Made by a program: the position numbers and the translations under genes. 64,000 nt of DNA from Closterium sp. NIES-65 (Eukaryota > Streptophyta > Zygnematophyceae > Desmidiales > Closteriaceae). Below are positions 26,501-38,100 of the stretch, one piece after another. The stretch spans positions 124,001-188,000 of the forward strand of contig CANXME010002522.1 of NCBI GenBank assembly GCA_948144175.1. Direction: 5' to 3'. Within the stretch, counting starts at the first letter, position 1. Each line of letters starts with the position of its first letter. The notes below the pieces were generated by a model that searched no databases, was not told the DNA's origin, and saw only the letters and a list, made by a program, of their open reading frames with translations.

Positions 26501-29467
26501 CTTCCCCCCACCCACGCCTACACCCTTCTTTTTTTCCCCTTCCCCCTCCCCCTCTTCCCCCCCAACGCACTTCTTCTCCACCTGCACAGTGGGCAGCGAT
26601 GTGAATAGCGACCCTCGGCGGCCTTCACTCTCTCCCTTCCCCCCCTCTCTTATCCCCTTTCCTTTCCCTGCATCCCTACCCCTCTTCCCCCCTCAACGCA
26701 CTTCTCCACTCCCTGCTGCTCCTTGGGCAGCGATGTGACGAGCAGCCCTCGGTGGCCCTCACCCTATCCCCACTCCTCTTCCCTGCTTCCCTTCCCCCTT
26801 CCCTTCCCCCTTCCCTTCCCCGCTTCCCTTCCCCCTTCCCTTCCCCCTTCCCTTCCCGCTTCCCTTCCCCCTTCCCTTCCCCCTTCCCTTCCCCCTTCCC
26901 TTCCCCCTTCCCTTCCCCCTTCCCTTTCCCCTTCCCTTTCCCCTTCCCTTTCCCCTTCCCTTTCCCCTTCCCTTCCCCTTCCCTTCCCCCTTCCCTTCCC
27001 GCTTCCCTTCCCCCTTCCCTTCCCCCTTCCCTTCCCCCTTCCCTTCCCCCTTCCCTTTCCCCTTCCCTTCCCCCTTCCCTCCCCCCTCCCCTCTCCCCGG
27101 CCTCCCACCCCCAACGCACTTCTCCACCTTCTCCTTGGGCAGCAACGTGAAAAGCAGCCCTCGAATACCCTCACCCGATCCCAACTCCTCATCCCCCCTA
27201 CTCTAACCCCCTTCCCTCCCCAATCCCCCTTCCCTTCCCCCCCACTCCCTCCCCATTCCCCCTTCCCCTCCCCCCCCCAACCCCCAACGCACTTCTCCAC
27301 CTGCTCCTTGGGCAGCGATGTGAAAAGCAGCCCTCGGTGGCCCTCTATCAGCTGACGTGGCGTGGCGCGCATAAAAAGATCAAGAGAGAGAAATAAAAGG
27401 AGAGAAAGACGGAATGAGAGAGAGGGGGGGGTATGTTAAGAGACGGTGGCGGATGAGGGATGGAGGGTGACGGTAAAAAGGTACGAAAAAAGTGGGTGTA
27501 GAAACAGTTGAGAGAAGAGGAGATACGGCAGATGCAGACACTTGAAGGCATGAACGGGGCTGATTAAAGGGGATATACTGCAAGTTGTCCACACTTGTAC
27601 ACACCTTCTTAACCTTCGATCCATCTCCACCGCACTGCATCTATTCACGAGTTCCCTCACTCACCACACTTCACCGGTGGAAGCCCACATACTCTGCTCC
27701 GCCACCCCTTATCGTCACTCCTTAAAATCGCACAGCACCGTCGTCACCCCTCCCTCCCTCCCCCCTCACCTCGCTGCACGAGCGCAAACCCTCTCTCTGC
27801 TCCGTCACACTCCATCCGCACTTTCCTCCAACCCACCTCTCGGTTCCACTCCCCGTCACCGCACAGCATCCTTCACCCCTCCCCCTCACCTCACTGCACT
27901 GGTGCAACCCCTCCCTCTGCTCCGTGACCTTGTCCCTCCGTCACCCCCACCCCTCATCACCGCACAGCATCCTTCACCCCTCCCTTCTCACCTCACTGCA
28001 TATCGGTGCAGCCCCTCCCTCTTTCCGTGGCCTTGTCCCCCCCTCATCACCGCACAGCATCCCTCACCTCTCCAGTCTCACCTCACTGCACCGGTGCAGC
28101 CCCTCCCTCTGCTCCGTGGCCTTGTCCCTCCCCAGCGCCACCTGCAGCACCTTGTTCGCCCCCAGGAAGAACCTGAAGAGGAAGGCGGAGGGGGAATGGG
28201 GGAAGAAGTGGGGGCGGGGAGGGGCAGGGGGAGGGGGAAAGGAAAAAAGGGGGCGAGAGGGGAGGGAGGGCCGAGGATGAGCGAAGTAGCGCCACCTGCA
28301 ACACCTTGTTGGCGCCCAGGAAGAACCTGCAGGCAAGGCAGGTGGAGGCGGGTGGGGAGGAGCAGGGAAACAACAAGTTGGTGATAATTCAGCGAGAATT
28401 GTGTGATTCCAGGATCTCCCAATCGCTTTGAACCCTTCAGTTATCTCGAAGGACCCGTTCAAGAAGTACTGTGACAGCGCAACGGTTCCAATTCAATTGC
28501 GTCCGACCCTGCAGCCGCATGCCATTGGAACTTGGAAGCACTGCGCTGTCATGGTACCCCTTGAATGGGTCCTTGGAAATAACTCAAGGGTCCGACACGA
28601 TGGACAGTTCCTGGAATGAATAAACAGGCACTGGCAGATTCGTCCTTGCGCGCCTTGAGCTTGGCGTTGCGCAAGCGGGCGGCCGGAGTCAAAGACGTAC
28701 ACGTCCGAATACTCCTCCACCGCTGCTCATCTACTGCCCAATCAGGGCTTAAAGATGCAGGGTTCGGGGTTTTAGGGATTACCTGCACACGCCCTTAAGC
28801 TCGTCTCTGAGCTCCTTGAGCTTGGTGTTGCGCATGTTATTAAACTCAAACACATACACGTCCGAATACTCTTCCACCACCGCTGCTGCTCATCCACTGC
28901 CCACACAGGGTAAGTAACGACTCGGGGGTTTTAAGGGTTCGGGGGTTTTGGGGCTAGCCGCCTACCTGCACACGCCCTTGAGCTCATCCCTGAGCTCCTT
29001 GAGCTTGGTGTTGCGCATGTTGTCGAAATCAAAGACATACACGTCCGAATGCTCCTCATCCACCGCCGCCCATCCATTGCCCGCTCAAGGTTTCGGGTTT
29101 AGGATGCTCATCTCTTTCCGGCAGACGCCTTTCAGCTCGTCCCTGAGCTCCTTAAGCTTGGTGTTGCGCATGTTGTCAAATTCAAGCACATACACGTCTG
29201 AATACTCCTCCACCGCCGCTGCTGCTCATCCACTGCCCACACAGGGTAAGTAACGACTCGGGGGTTTTAAGGGTTCGGGGGTTTTGGGGCTAGCCGCCTA
29301 CCTGCACACGCCCTTGAGCTCATCCCTGAGCTCCTTGAGCTTGGTGTTGCGCATGTTGTCAAATTCAAACACGTATACGTCTGAATACTCCTCCACCGCC
29401 GCTCGCACCGCCTCCACTAGCGACTCCTTCTGCTCGCGCCCCTTCTTAGTCACGCGCGATAGAGTCA
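23595..29467 (-). CDS. MRT4: mRNA turnover protein 4 homologue (uL10-like ribosome assembly factor)
   Basis: Six exons form a phase-consistent chain: 29302-29467, 28082-28172, 27293-27351, 26002-26153, 24294-24370 and 23595-23825, about 258 aa plus a first exon not resolved. Landmarks are [119 protein letters not shown] and [17 protein letters not shown], then an acidic Glu-rich tail. This matches MRT4/MRTO4 along its whole length. MRT4 is a nucleolar P0 paralogue that holds the P-stalk site of pre-60S particles until P0 replaces it. Every exon except the last has extra partial or full copies in the neighbouring introns. The start Met should lie above 29467. An ATGCCCCGC near 29752 is a candidate but does not read through in frame. 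Confidence 0.9.
24081..24305 (-). repeat. 31-bp minisatellite of the MRT4 exon-6 donor, about 7 copies
   Basis: On the coding (minus) strand each unit contains CATTTTG followed by GTATGTC or GTACGCC, the end of the exon finishing at 24294 plus its donor. Minor differences separate the units. Confidence 0.92.
24425..24485 (-). repeat. Extra copy of MRT4 exon 6 (5' part)
   Basis: Encodes [19 protein letters not shown] next to the same acceptor (TATACCAG) as the complete exon 24294-24370. It lies upstream of that exon in transcription order. Confidence 0.88.
24843..25441. repeat. 18-bp GC-rich minisatellite, about 33 copies
   Basis: Units are GGACCAAGGCGCGCGCTC with few variants, inside an MRT4 intron. 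All six frames stay open for long stretches, which explains several spurious long ORFs here. Confidence 0.95.
25490..25930 (-). repeat. Three partial copies of MRT4 exon 5
   Basis: Near 25495-25600, 25635-25710 and 25865-25925. They repeat the [21 protein letters not shown] / [11 protein letters not shown] part of exon 5, with or without its GTATG/GTGAG donor. Confidence 0.88.
26225..26310 (-). repeat. Partial copy of MRT4 exon 5 (5' part)
   Basis: Encodes [21 protein letters not shown] behind an ATGCCAG acceptor like that of the complete exon (26002-26153). Confidence 0.85.
26570..27175 (-). repeat. Three extra copies of MRT4 exon 4 in polypyrimidine DNA
   Basis: Copies near 26578-26625, 26700-26760 and 27112-27170 encode variants of [14 protein letters not shown]. 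Each keeps the GTGCGTTG donor. Between them, 26776-27085 is an almost pure (CCCTT)n-type pyrimidine tract. Confidence 0.88.
27690..28065 (-). repeat. Partial copies of MRT4 exon 3 (3' part plus donor)
   Basis: Three diverged copies of the [13 protein letters not shown] end of exon 3 lie near 27765-27815, 27885-27935 and 27990-28040, each followed by GTGAG. A copy of the 5' part ([14 protein letters not shown]) lies at about 28282-28330. Confidence 0.85.
28650..29250 (-). repeat. Partial copies of MRT4 exon 2 (3' part)
   Basis: Three close copies of [21 protein letters not shown] lie near 28795-28880, 28970-29060 and 29120-29215, with a worn one at about 28650-28725. The first three are spaced about 160-180 bp apart and share flanking CCGCTGCTGCTCATCCACTG. 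Confidence 0.88.
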
Positions 29468-29514
29468 CTGCGGGAGAGGGTAAGTGAAGGGAGGGGAGGG
29501 TAGCAAAGCAGCTT

Positions 29515-29750
29515 GAGATTGAGTCGTCTCGTTAGAGTCACCACCGCCTCCACTAGCGACTCCTTCTGCTCGCGCCCCTTCTTAGTCACGCGCGATAGAG
29601 TCACTGCGGGAGAGGGTAAGTGAAGGGAGGGGAGGGTAGCAAAGCAGCTTGAGATTGAGTCGTCTCGTTAGAGTCACCACCGCCTCCACTAGCGACTCCT
29701 TCTGCTCGCGCCCCTTCTTAGTCACGCGCGATAGAGTCACTGCGCGCGGG
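29515..29750 (-). repeat. Two copies of MRT4 exon 2 (5' part)
   Basis: Copies at about 29543-29605 and 29685-29745 encode [20 protein letters not shown]. The nearer has the same CCCGCAG acceptor. They are separated by GATTGAGTCGTCTCGTTAGA, which resembles a degraded palindromic junction (GAGTCGTCTC). Confidence 0.88.
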
Positions 29751-29759
29751 GCATGGGAC

Positions 29760-30663
29760 GGGAGAGGGGGACGGTGCGAGGGAGGGACGATAGAGTCACT
29801 GCGACGGCCGGACCAGAAGGGGGGAGGCGCGCGGGAGGAGGAGAGAGAGGGGGGAACTCGGCGCGCAGTTGCGCTGCGCACGTGGAGATTCTGAAAGCAA
29901 AGCGCTCTAAGAGGAGGACACGATTAGCCGAGCATGCCGGAAACAGCGATGACCCACCCTTAAACAAAAACAAGGAAATCTGGATAAATGCGGCAACTTA
30001 TCGTGCGTACCCAATCGATTGCGTTTCGATTTCGGCATGTTGGCGCAGCTTGTTCTGCTCCCCCGTGCGCTTCACTGCCGGCGTGATAAGTCGATCTTTG
30101 GGTCGACTCAAAAATCGGCGCTGCTTGTTCTGCTCCCCCGTGTACTTCACTGTCGGCTCTTGCAATTTCTCGCCCTCGCGCGTTATCTCCCCCTCGGCTA
30201 GCTTTCGCGCTCGCTCGGCCCGTCTGCTCCCCTGCTCGCTCAATCTATCAACTGCTACCCAGCGTCGACTGTAACCGTGTGCTTTTCGGTCAACAAGATA
30301 CGTTGCTTCGACGGTTGGGAGAAGCAACTTATAACGGGGATTGGTACTACCAATTAGGCGTTCGAGTATCGACGGGCCAGCGGGACGGACGGGCCAGCAG
30401 GAGGAACGGGTATGGATGGACTGTCGTGAAGGGTAGGGTGTGGAGCGAAGTGTGAAGTTGGGAAAGAGGAGTGGGGCGCGGGGTAGAGGGGTTTGCGAAA
30501 CTAGCGAAGGCAACGAAAAGCCAGCGCAAACGCCTCGCAACATGTTACAATCAAATGACTTACACGTTTTGCCAACAGATAACTCAGTTAAGAAAATGGT
30601 TAAGTGATGCATTGCAAACCTAAATACATGCCGCATTAAGACCCCAAAACTCCTACAAATAAA
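29760..30663. other. Intergenic between MRT4 and PEC
   Basis: Should hold the MRT4 promoter and first exon and the PEC 3' end. A 212-codon minus-strand frame (29998-30636) has no recognisable domain and is probably chance. A repeat pair with a palindrome lies at 30044-30157. Confidence 0.45.
30044..30157. repeat. Imperfect 40-bp direct repeats around a palindrome
   Basis: GCTTGTTCTGCTCCCCCGTG recurs 73 bp later with its flanks. Between the copies lies TTTGGGTCGACTCAAAA (about 30097-30113), one mismatch from the family palindrome. Confidence 0.88.
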
Positions 30664-33600
30664 TTAGCCGTACTCAGAAATGAGCACGAGGCTGTCTTCT
30701 GGGCCAAACTCAAGCGGAACGTCCTTGGGGCACGGGTTGATGACTGTGGTGTCGCCGCACCGGTACCCGATCGCCACCTCCCCGCGCTGCACCGCCCTCT
30801 CCGCCAGCTCGTTGAAGGTCGGGGTCTCCCCTGGACTGACATACAGGGACGCATCCTGGTGGGTGGGGTGGGGATAGGGGAGTTGGGGTTGAATGCATGG
30901 ATTTTTGTACTTAATGAAGAGGGGTACTACAGCGGCACGTCCTTGGGGCACGGGTTGATGACTGTGGTGTCGCCGCACCGGTACCCGATCGCCACCTCTC
31001 CCCGCTGCACCGCTCTCTCCGCCAGCTCGTTGAAGGTTGGGGTCTCCCCTGGACTCACATACAGGGACGCATCCTGGTGGAGGGGACGAGGGGTGGGTGG
31101 GAGGGGGGGGGTTTGGGTTGGGGGTGGGCACATCTAGTTTGGTCCCAAGGACGTCCCAGCTCATGGAACGTGGAGCTCTCCCCTGGACTCACATACAGGG
31201 ACGCATCCTGGTGGGTGGGGGTGAGTACATATGAAGGTATTTAAATCTAGTGAACAACGAGGGGTACTTAGTCGGCCATGGATGCACGGAATGGCCAGCG
31301 CGTGAGAGCCGAGCCGGTGTTCCATGCCCTAACAGCCCCAGGTCCTGCTTGCGGGATGTTTCACACACAGTCAAGTCAAGAACGTTTCAGCCCCCCCACA
31401 CCTTGCCATGTGTACACATTCGTTTCGTTGCTCACCCATCTTGTCAGACTTTTTGCTCCACACCCACCTTGACATAGATTTCATCTCCCCATGAGTTGAG
31501 CAGCTTTTGAGTCGACTCAAAAGTCACACCCACCTTGACATAGATTTCATCTCCCCATGAGTTGAGCAGCTCTGTCCAGATGGCATTGAGCTCTGCATGC
31601 TCCGTCACTGCGGGGGAGGGGAAGGTGAGGTGGGTGTATTGATGGGGGGAGAGAGCGAGAGATGAGTTTGGAAGAGAGCAGAAGAGGAGGGGAGAGAGGT
31701 GCAGGGTCAGGGGATGGTAGGGAAGGCAGGATTCGGGGAGCATGTGATATGGTACACTAGTGCATGCATCAGCGGAGCATCATATGCGAATCATATGGGC
31801 ATTATCCACTCACAGCTGAAATTCATTGCATTAGGAACAAGGACGTGCATGCAATGAGTGACATGACCAGCCCACATGCCGTGAGTGGAGTGGCATCACA
31901 TGCACACATCATGGGGTAATAGCCCTGTAAACCCATACCTTGTGAGGTAACTAGCCCCATGAGGTCAGACGTGCCGATGTAGGTGAGTGATGGATGGCTG
32001 CCCACCACCTGGGGGGAGCGAAGGGAGGGAGATGGGAAGAGGATGGAAGCATGTGGTATGAGAGCATTGGTCAAGATGGTGGCATGATGGGATGAGGTCA
32101 GATGTGCCGATGTAGGTGAGTGATGGATGGCTGCCCACCACCTGGGAGGGGCAAGCGGAGGGAGCATGGGTGTCGCATGGGGGCGTGTGAATTGGGAGCA
32201 TTTGCCGTGATGATGGCATGATGGCGTGATGTCAGACGTGCCGATGTAGGTGAGTGATGGATGGCTTCCCACCACCTGGGAGGAGTACGGGGAGAAGAGG
32301 CATGATGTAATGATGACTGATGGCATGATGATTGATGGCATAAGGTAATGATGATCGTTTGATGGCATGATAGCATTAGGGCATGGTGACATGGTGGCGT
32401 GATGGCATGTCAGGGATGGCTTATCGTGGGTCAGGATGGAACCATGGCGTGCTGGCATGTCAGGGATGGCTTATCGTGGGTCAGGATGGAACCATGGCGT
32501 GCTGGCATGTCAGGGATGGCTTATCGTGGGTCAGGATGGAACCATGGCGTGCTGGCATGTCAGGGATGGCTTATCGTGGGTCAGGATGGAACCATGGCGT
32601 GCTGGCATGTCAGGGATGGCTTATCGTGGGTCAGGATGGAACCATGGCGTGCTGGCATGTCAGGGATGGCTTATCGTGGGTCAGGATGGAACCATGGCGT
32701 GCTGGCATGTCAGGGATGGCTTATCGTGGGTCAGGATGGAACCATGGCGTGCTGGCATGTCAGGGATGGCTTATCGTGGGTCAGGATGGAACCATGGCGT
32801 GCTGGCATGTCAGGGATGGCTTATCGTGGGTCAGGATGGAACCATGGCGTGCTGGCATGTCAGGGATGGCTTATCGTGGGTCAGGATGGAACCATGGCGT
32901 GCTGGCATGTCAGGGATGGCTTATCGTGGGTCAGGATGGAACCATGGCGTGATGGCATGTCAGGGATGGCTTATCGTGGGTCAGGATGGAACCATGGCGT
33001 GCTGGCATGATGACTGTTGAGTCGACTCAAAAGTGCTGGCATGATGGCAACATGGGGCTTATACTGAAAAGATGGTCCGGTCCGACATGGTTGTCTCCCC
33101 CTTCGCCATATCCCCCTCCCCTGCACCACCCTCATACCAAGCCGGCAGTGGCGTACTCATCCTTCTACCCCCCTCTGCTGCAACCCCCACCACCCACCTC
33201 GCGCCCAGGCCGGTTGTCCTCTAGCTCCGCGTTCAGAGACTGCATCATGCGTGATGGTCCTCATAACCCCTCTATACCGCACCCCACCGCACACCACCCA
33301 CCTCGCGCCCCAGGCGGTTGTCTTCTAGCTCCGCGTTCAGAGACTGCACCTGCGTGATGGACAGGATGGGGGGACGGGGGCAGTGGGTGAGTGCAAGAGG
33401 CAACGGACGCCGGGGCCATCTCACAACAGGCTTCCCTGCCCAGCTGGCTGTTCTCCAGCTCCACGTTTAGAGATTGCACCTGCGTGGGACAGCATGTGTG
33501 TGTGGGATCATGGGATGCAAGGCAGGTGACGGGGGCAGCAGGTGAGTGCAAGAGCGGACTTTCCAGTTGACTCCATAATCAGTGGGCGAGTGTGAGAGTG

Positions 33601-35042
33601 CACAGCAGCAGTGTGTTGAGTGTGTGACAAGGGTGCGATGAGTGCCGTTTCGGATGTGATGCAGTAAGCCCTTTCTTGCATGCAGCCAGGCCCACCCGCA
33701 AACCACTGGGCCCCCTTTAAAGCCACCAAACCCCCCTAGCAAACCGCCAGGAGCCCGCTTCACAACCACCAGCACCAATTCTCATGCAATCGTTTTTCCA
33801 ACTTCGTTCGCAGGCAAATATTTCCCCCTGAGCACACAGCAACCCCCACTCGGAAGAAGCACCTTGATCTTGTTGGCACGGCACACCGACTCTGCCAGTA
33901 GCAGCGAGTACAGCGACTGCTTGTCCGGCTTGGTGCGCTCTGGTGGTGAATGTGACGGGGGGGAGGGGGTGGTGATACGGGGGTTGTCGGAGGCATTGGG
34001 ATGATAGGGGATGCATGCCCATGTTCGTACATCGACTCTGCTAGCAGCAGCGAGTACAGCGACTGCTTGTCGGGCTTGGTGCGCTCTGTTTGTGCATGGG
34101 AGAGGGGCGGAGGGCAGGGGAGAGGGGATGGTGCATGTGGTTGTTGAAGGGAAGAGGGGATGGTGCATGTGGTTGTTGAAGGGAAGAGGGGATGGTGCAT
34201 GTGGTTGTTGAAGGGAAGAGGGGATGGTGCATGTGGTTGTTGAAGGGAAGAGGGGATGGTGCATGTGGTTGTTGAAGGGAAGATGTTGAACACGCCACCC
34301 CCCATCCATGCATGGTGCCTACAATTCAAGCCCACAAGGCCCAACAGACCATCACGAACACACACTCCCACACTCCCACACACACCCACACACCCACGCA
34401 CGCAGCGCCGTGGTGCCAGGAGTGGTCAGAGACGAGAATGATGGAGAAGGGCACGTTGTCAAAAAACATGTCTCCCCCGGCGGACACAAAGCACCTAGAC
34501 ATTCAAGCATGTAGAGGGCCTAATAGCCTAGAACACACCTCCGTGGTGCCAGGAGCGATCCGAAACAACGATGATGGAGAAGGGCACGTTGTCAAAAAAC
34601 ATGTCTCCCCCGGCGGACACAAAGGGGTGGAACACACTGCCGGGATCTAGGATGGCGTCTGTGAGGTCCGTGCGGCTCATGGGGTTGCCCACCTGCAGGG
34701 CACAAGGACGGAGATTGAGTGCGTGAGTGAGTGTCACACTAAAGCGAGAGCTCACCCCCCTCCCCCCCCCCCCCCACCCCCCCCCCACCCCCGGCGGACA
34801 CAAAGGGGTGGAAGACAGTGGCCGGGTCCAGAATGGCATGTGTGAGGTCCGGGCGACTCATTGGGGTGCCCATCTGGTGCCCATCTGGTGCCCATCTGGT
34901 GCCCATCTGGTGGCCATCTGGTGGGTGGGAACACAAGTGGCATGGGGAATGAAGGTGTGAGTGAGCATCATTCGAGTGAGACGTCGCAACACCCCCCAGC
35001 GGACACAGAGGGGCGGAGCATGCTGCTTGAATCCAGGATAAC

Positions 35043-35133
<91 letters not shown>

Positions 35134-38100
35134 GGTCGGTCGGTCGATCAGGTCCATACGGCTCATGGGCTGGCATACACCATGCAGCGCATCAGTTGAC
35201 TTTTGAGAATTCTCACAGGTGACACTGCAACTCATTCACCACCCATCATGCATCACCTCTTTGCACCCACCTTGTGCACGACCGCGAGGCTCGCACTCAT
35301 TCAGAGGGGCGCTCTGAGCGTGTGTGCGAGCATGCTTCTCCAGGCTCTCCGGAGGTTCCTGAGGGGCGTCCTGAGCATGCGAACGCCTCAGCAATCTCGT
35401 CCGCCAACACAAAGGAGTGGAGTAATGTCTCTCTTTCAAACCCCCCATGCAGCATCTTCACATCCCTCATTTTCTGCTGACCTATGCACGCATGCGTGCA
35501 TGCCCAAGGCGCGTGCTTGCAGACCTGGCCCAGCGCTGCCAGCACACACCTTGTGCACCACTGTAACATTCCTGAGGGGCACCCTGAGCATGTGAGCGAG
35601 CTGCCTCTCCCTCTCCTCCAAGCTCTCCTCCGCCAGAATGACCAACTCGCTGCCCGCTGCTCACACATGCTCTCCGCTGTGATAATGCCGGTTACCAATA
35701 GGGCAGTAAACACCTTGTGCACCACTGTGAGGTTCCTCAGGGGCGTGTGCAGCATCCTTGCGAGCTGCCGCTCCCGCTCCGCCAGAATGACCAACTCGCT
35801 GCCCGGCCCCACATAGTCGTCAAACTCGCCATGTGATTCGATGGTTACCGACCAGAAGCCAGCACATGGCCACTGCACGCTGCTTACACATGCTCATCAC
35901 CCCTGTGTGTGTGCTGACGCCGGTACGCACCTTGTGCACGACAGTAAGATTCCTGAGGGGCGTCTGGAGCATTCTCGCGAGCTGCCTCTCCCTCTCCTCA
36001 AGGCTCTCCTCCGCCAGAATGACCAACTCGCTACCCGGCCCCACTCAGTGCGCACCTCTGTCTGTGCCGATGTTGGTACGCACCTTGTGCACGACGGTCA
36101 GGTTTCGAAGGGGCGTGCGCAGCATGCGGGCAAGCTGCCTCTCCCTCTCCTCCAAGCTCTCCTCCGCCAGAATGACCAACTCGCTGCCCGCTGCTCACAC
36201 ATGCTCTCCGCTGTGATAATGCTGGTATGGCAATACGCACCTTGTGCACCACCGTGAGGTCCCTGAGGGGCGTGCGCAGCATGCGGGCGGGCTGCCTCTT
36301 GCGCTCCTCAAGGCTCTCCTCCGCCAGAATGACCAACTCGCTGCCCGGCCCCACTCAGTGCTCACCTCTATCTGTGCCTATGTTGGCACGCACCTTGTGC
36401 ACGACTGTCAGGTTTCGAAGGGGCGTCCTGAGCATCCTGGCAACCTGACTGCCAGCACGCATCTTGTGCACCACGGTGAGGTCCCTGAGGGGCGTGCGCA
36501 GCATTCTCGCGAGCTGCCTCTCGCGCTCCTCCAGTCTCTCCTCTGCCAGAATGACCAACTCGCTGCCCGCTGCTCACACATATCCCCACCCCCGTGCTCA
36601 TGCCGGTATGGCGCTGCCCACCTTATGCACCACTGTGAGGTTCCTCAAAGGTGTCCTGAGCATGCGGGCAAGCTGCCTCTCCCTCTCCTCCACCAGTATG
36701 ACCAACTCGCTGCCCGGCCTCACTCAGCGCTCACCTCTGTCTGTGCTAATGCTGCCAGTACGCACCTTGTGCACCACGGTGAGGTTTCGAAGGGGCGTCC
36801 TGAGCATTCTCACAAGCTGCCTCTCCCTCTCCTCCAGGCTCTCCTCCGCCAGAATGACCAGCTCGCTGCCCGGTGCCGACACATGCCCTACGTTGTACAG
36901 CAGCACGCACCTTGTGCACGACTGTCAGGTTTCGAAGAGGCGTCCTGAGCATCCTTGCAAGCTGCCTCTCCCGCTCCTCCAAGCTCTCCTCCGCCAGAAT
37001 GACCAGCTCGCTGCCCGGCCCCACGTAGTCGTCAAACTCGCGGATCATGTCCGGCACGCCCGTGCGCCACCCCAGCATCACCATTCGCTCCGCCCTCGCT
37101 GCCGGCTCGTTGGGCTGCAGAAAGGGGAAGAGGGTTGTTGGTGGGGTGGGAGTCACAAGCGAGTCACGCCTGTATGTTCAGACGTGAGTTACAGGTGGGT
37201 AACAGGTGGGTTACAGGTGGGTTACAGGTGGGTTACAGGTGGGTTACAGGTGGGTAACAGGTGGGCTACATGTGGATAACAGGTGGGTTACAGGTGGGTA
37301 ACAGGTGAATCACGTGGATAACAGGTGGGTTACAGGTGGGTAACAGGTGGGTTACATGTGAGGCGTGATGAATGAACAAGCACACCCTCCTCTCCTCACC
37401 TTGAACTGGCCGGCATCTCTTGTCTTTAGCGCCGAGTCCCTGTGCACCCGCACCATCCCCTCACTCGAACCGCCCCCGCGCCCCTCCCGCCCCCCTCGGC
37501 TGATCTCCTGCTTCTGCCTGATCTGCGCTGCTTGCATCATGAGCGCTGGTGGGGGATGGCGGTGCGTGTGCTTGAGCGCTATCAGCATCAACTGGTGGTG
37601 GGATGTGGAGGGGAAGGGAGGGGGAAGAGGGAGAGTGAGACCGGTGCCCCCCCCTCTCTGCTATTCTCCTGCTTCTGCCTTATCTGTGCTGCTTGCATCA
37701 TGAGCACTGGAGAGAGGGTGGCGGTGTGTGTGCTTGAGAGCTACCAGCATCATCTAGTGGGATGCTACAATCAGGAGGAAGGATGATGCTGGTACCTCTC
37801 AAGCACATGCGCCGCCACTAAGCCCATTATTGAACCACTTCAGACCTTATAACTCGGTTATCTAATCGATATTTCCAGCTCAGGTTCTGATAGCGCACTA
37901 ACCGCATCCCACCGCTCATCACACCTTATCGGTGCGCTGCACCGGCTCGGAGTCCTTGGGGTGGAACTGCACCTTGCCGTCCCTCACTATGCCGCAGCCT
38001 TCAAGTTCTAATATTCCTCTCACTGCATCCCACCGCTCATCACACCTTATCAGTGCGCTGCACCGGCTCGGAGTCCTTGGGGTGGAACTGCACCTTGCCG

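Noticed and set aside
29998-30636. 212-codon minus-strand frame between MRT4 and PEC
   Set aside because: No recognisable domain, crosses a duplicated segment, and has no homologue I know.
32383-33020. Frames reading MSGMAYRGSGWNHGVLACQ repeats, and a possible CRISPR array
   Set aside because: A contiguous 50-bp tandem array without unique spacers, in a eukaryotic intron.
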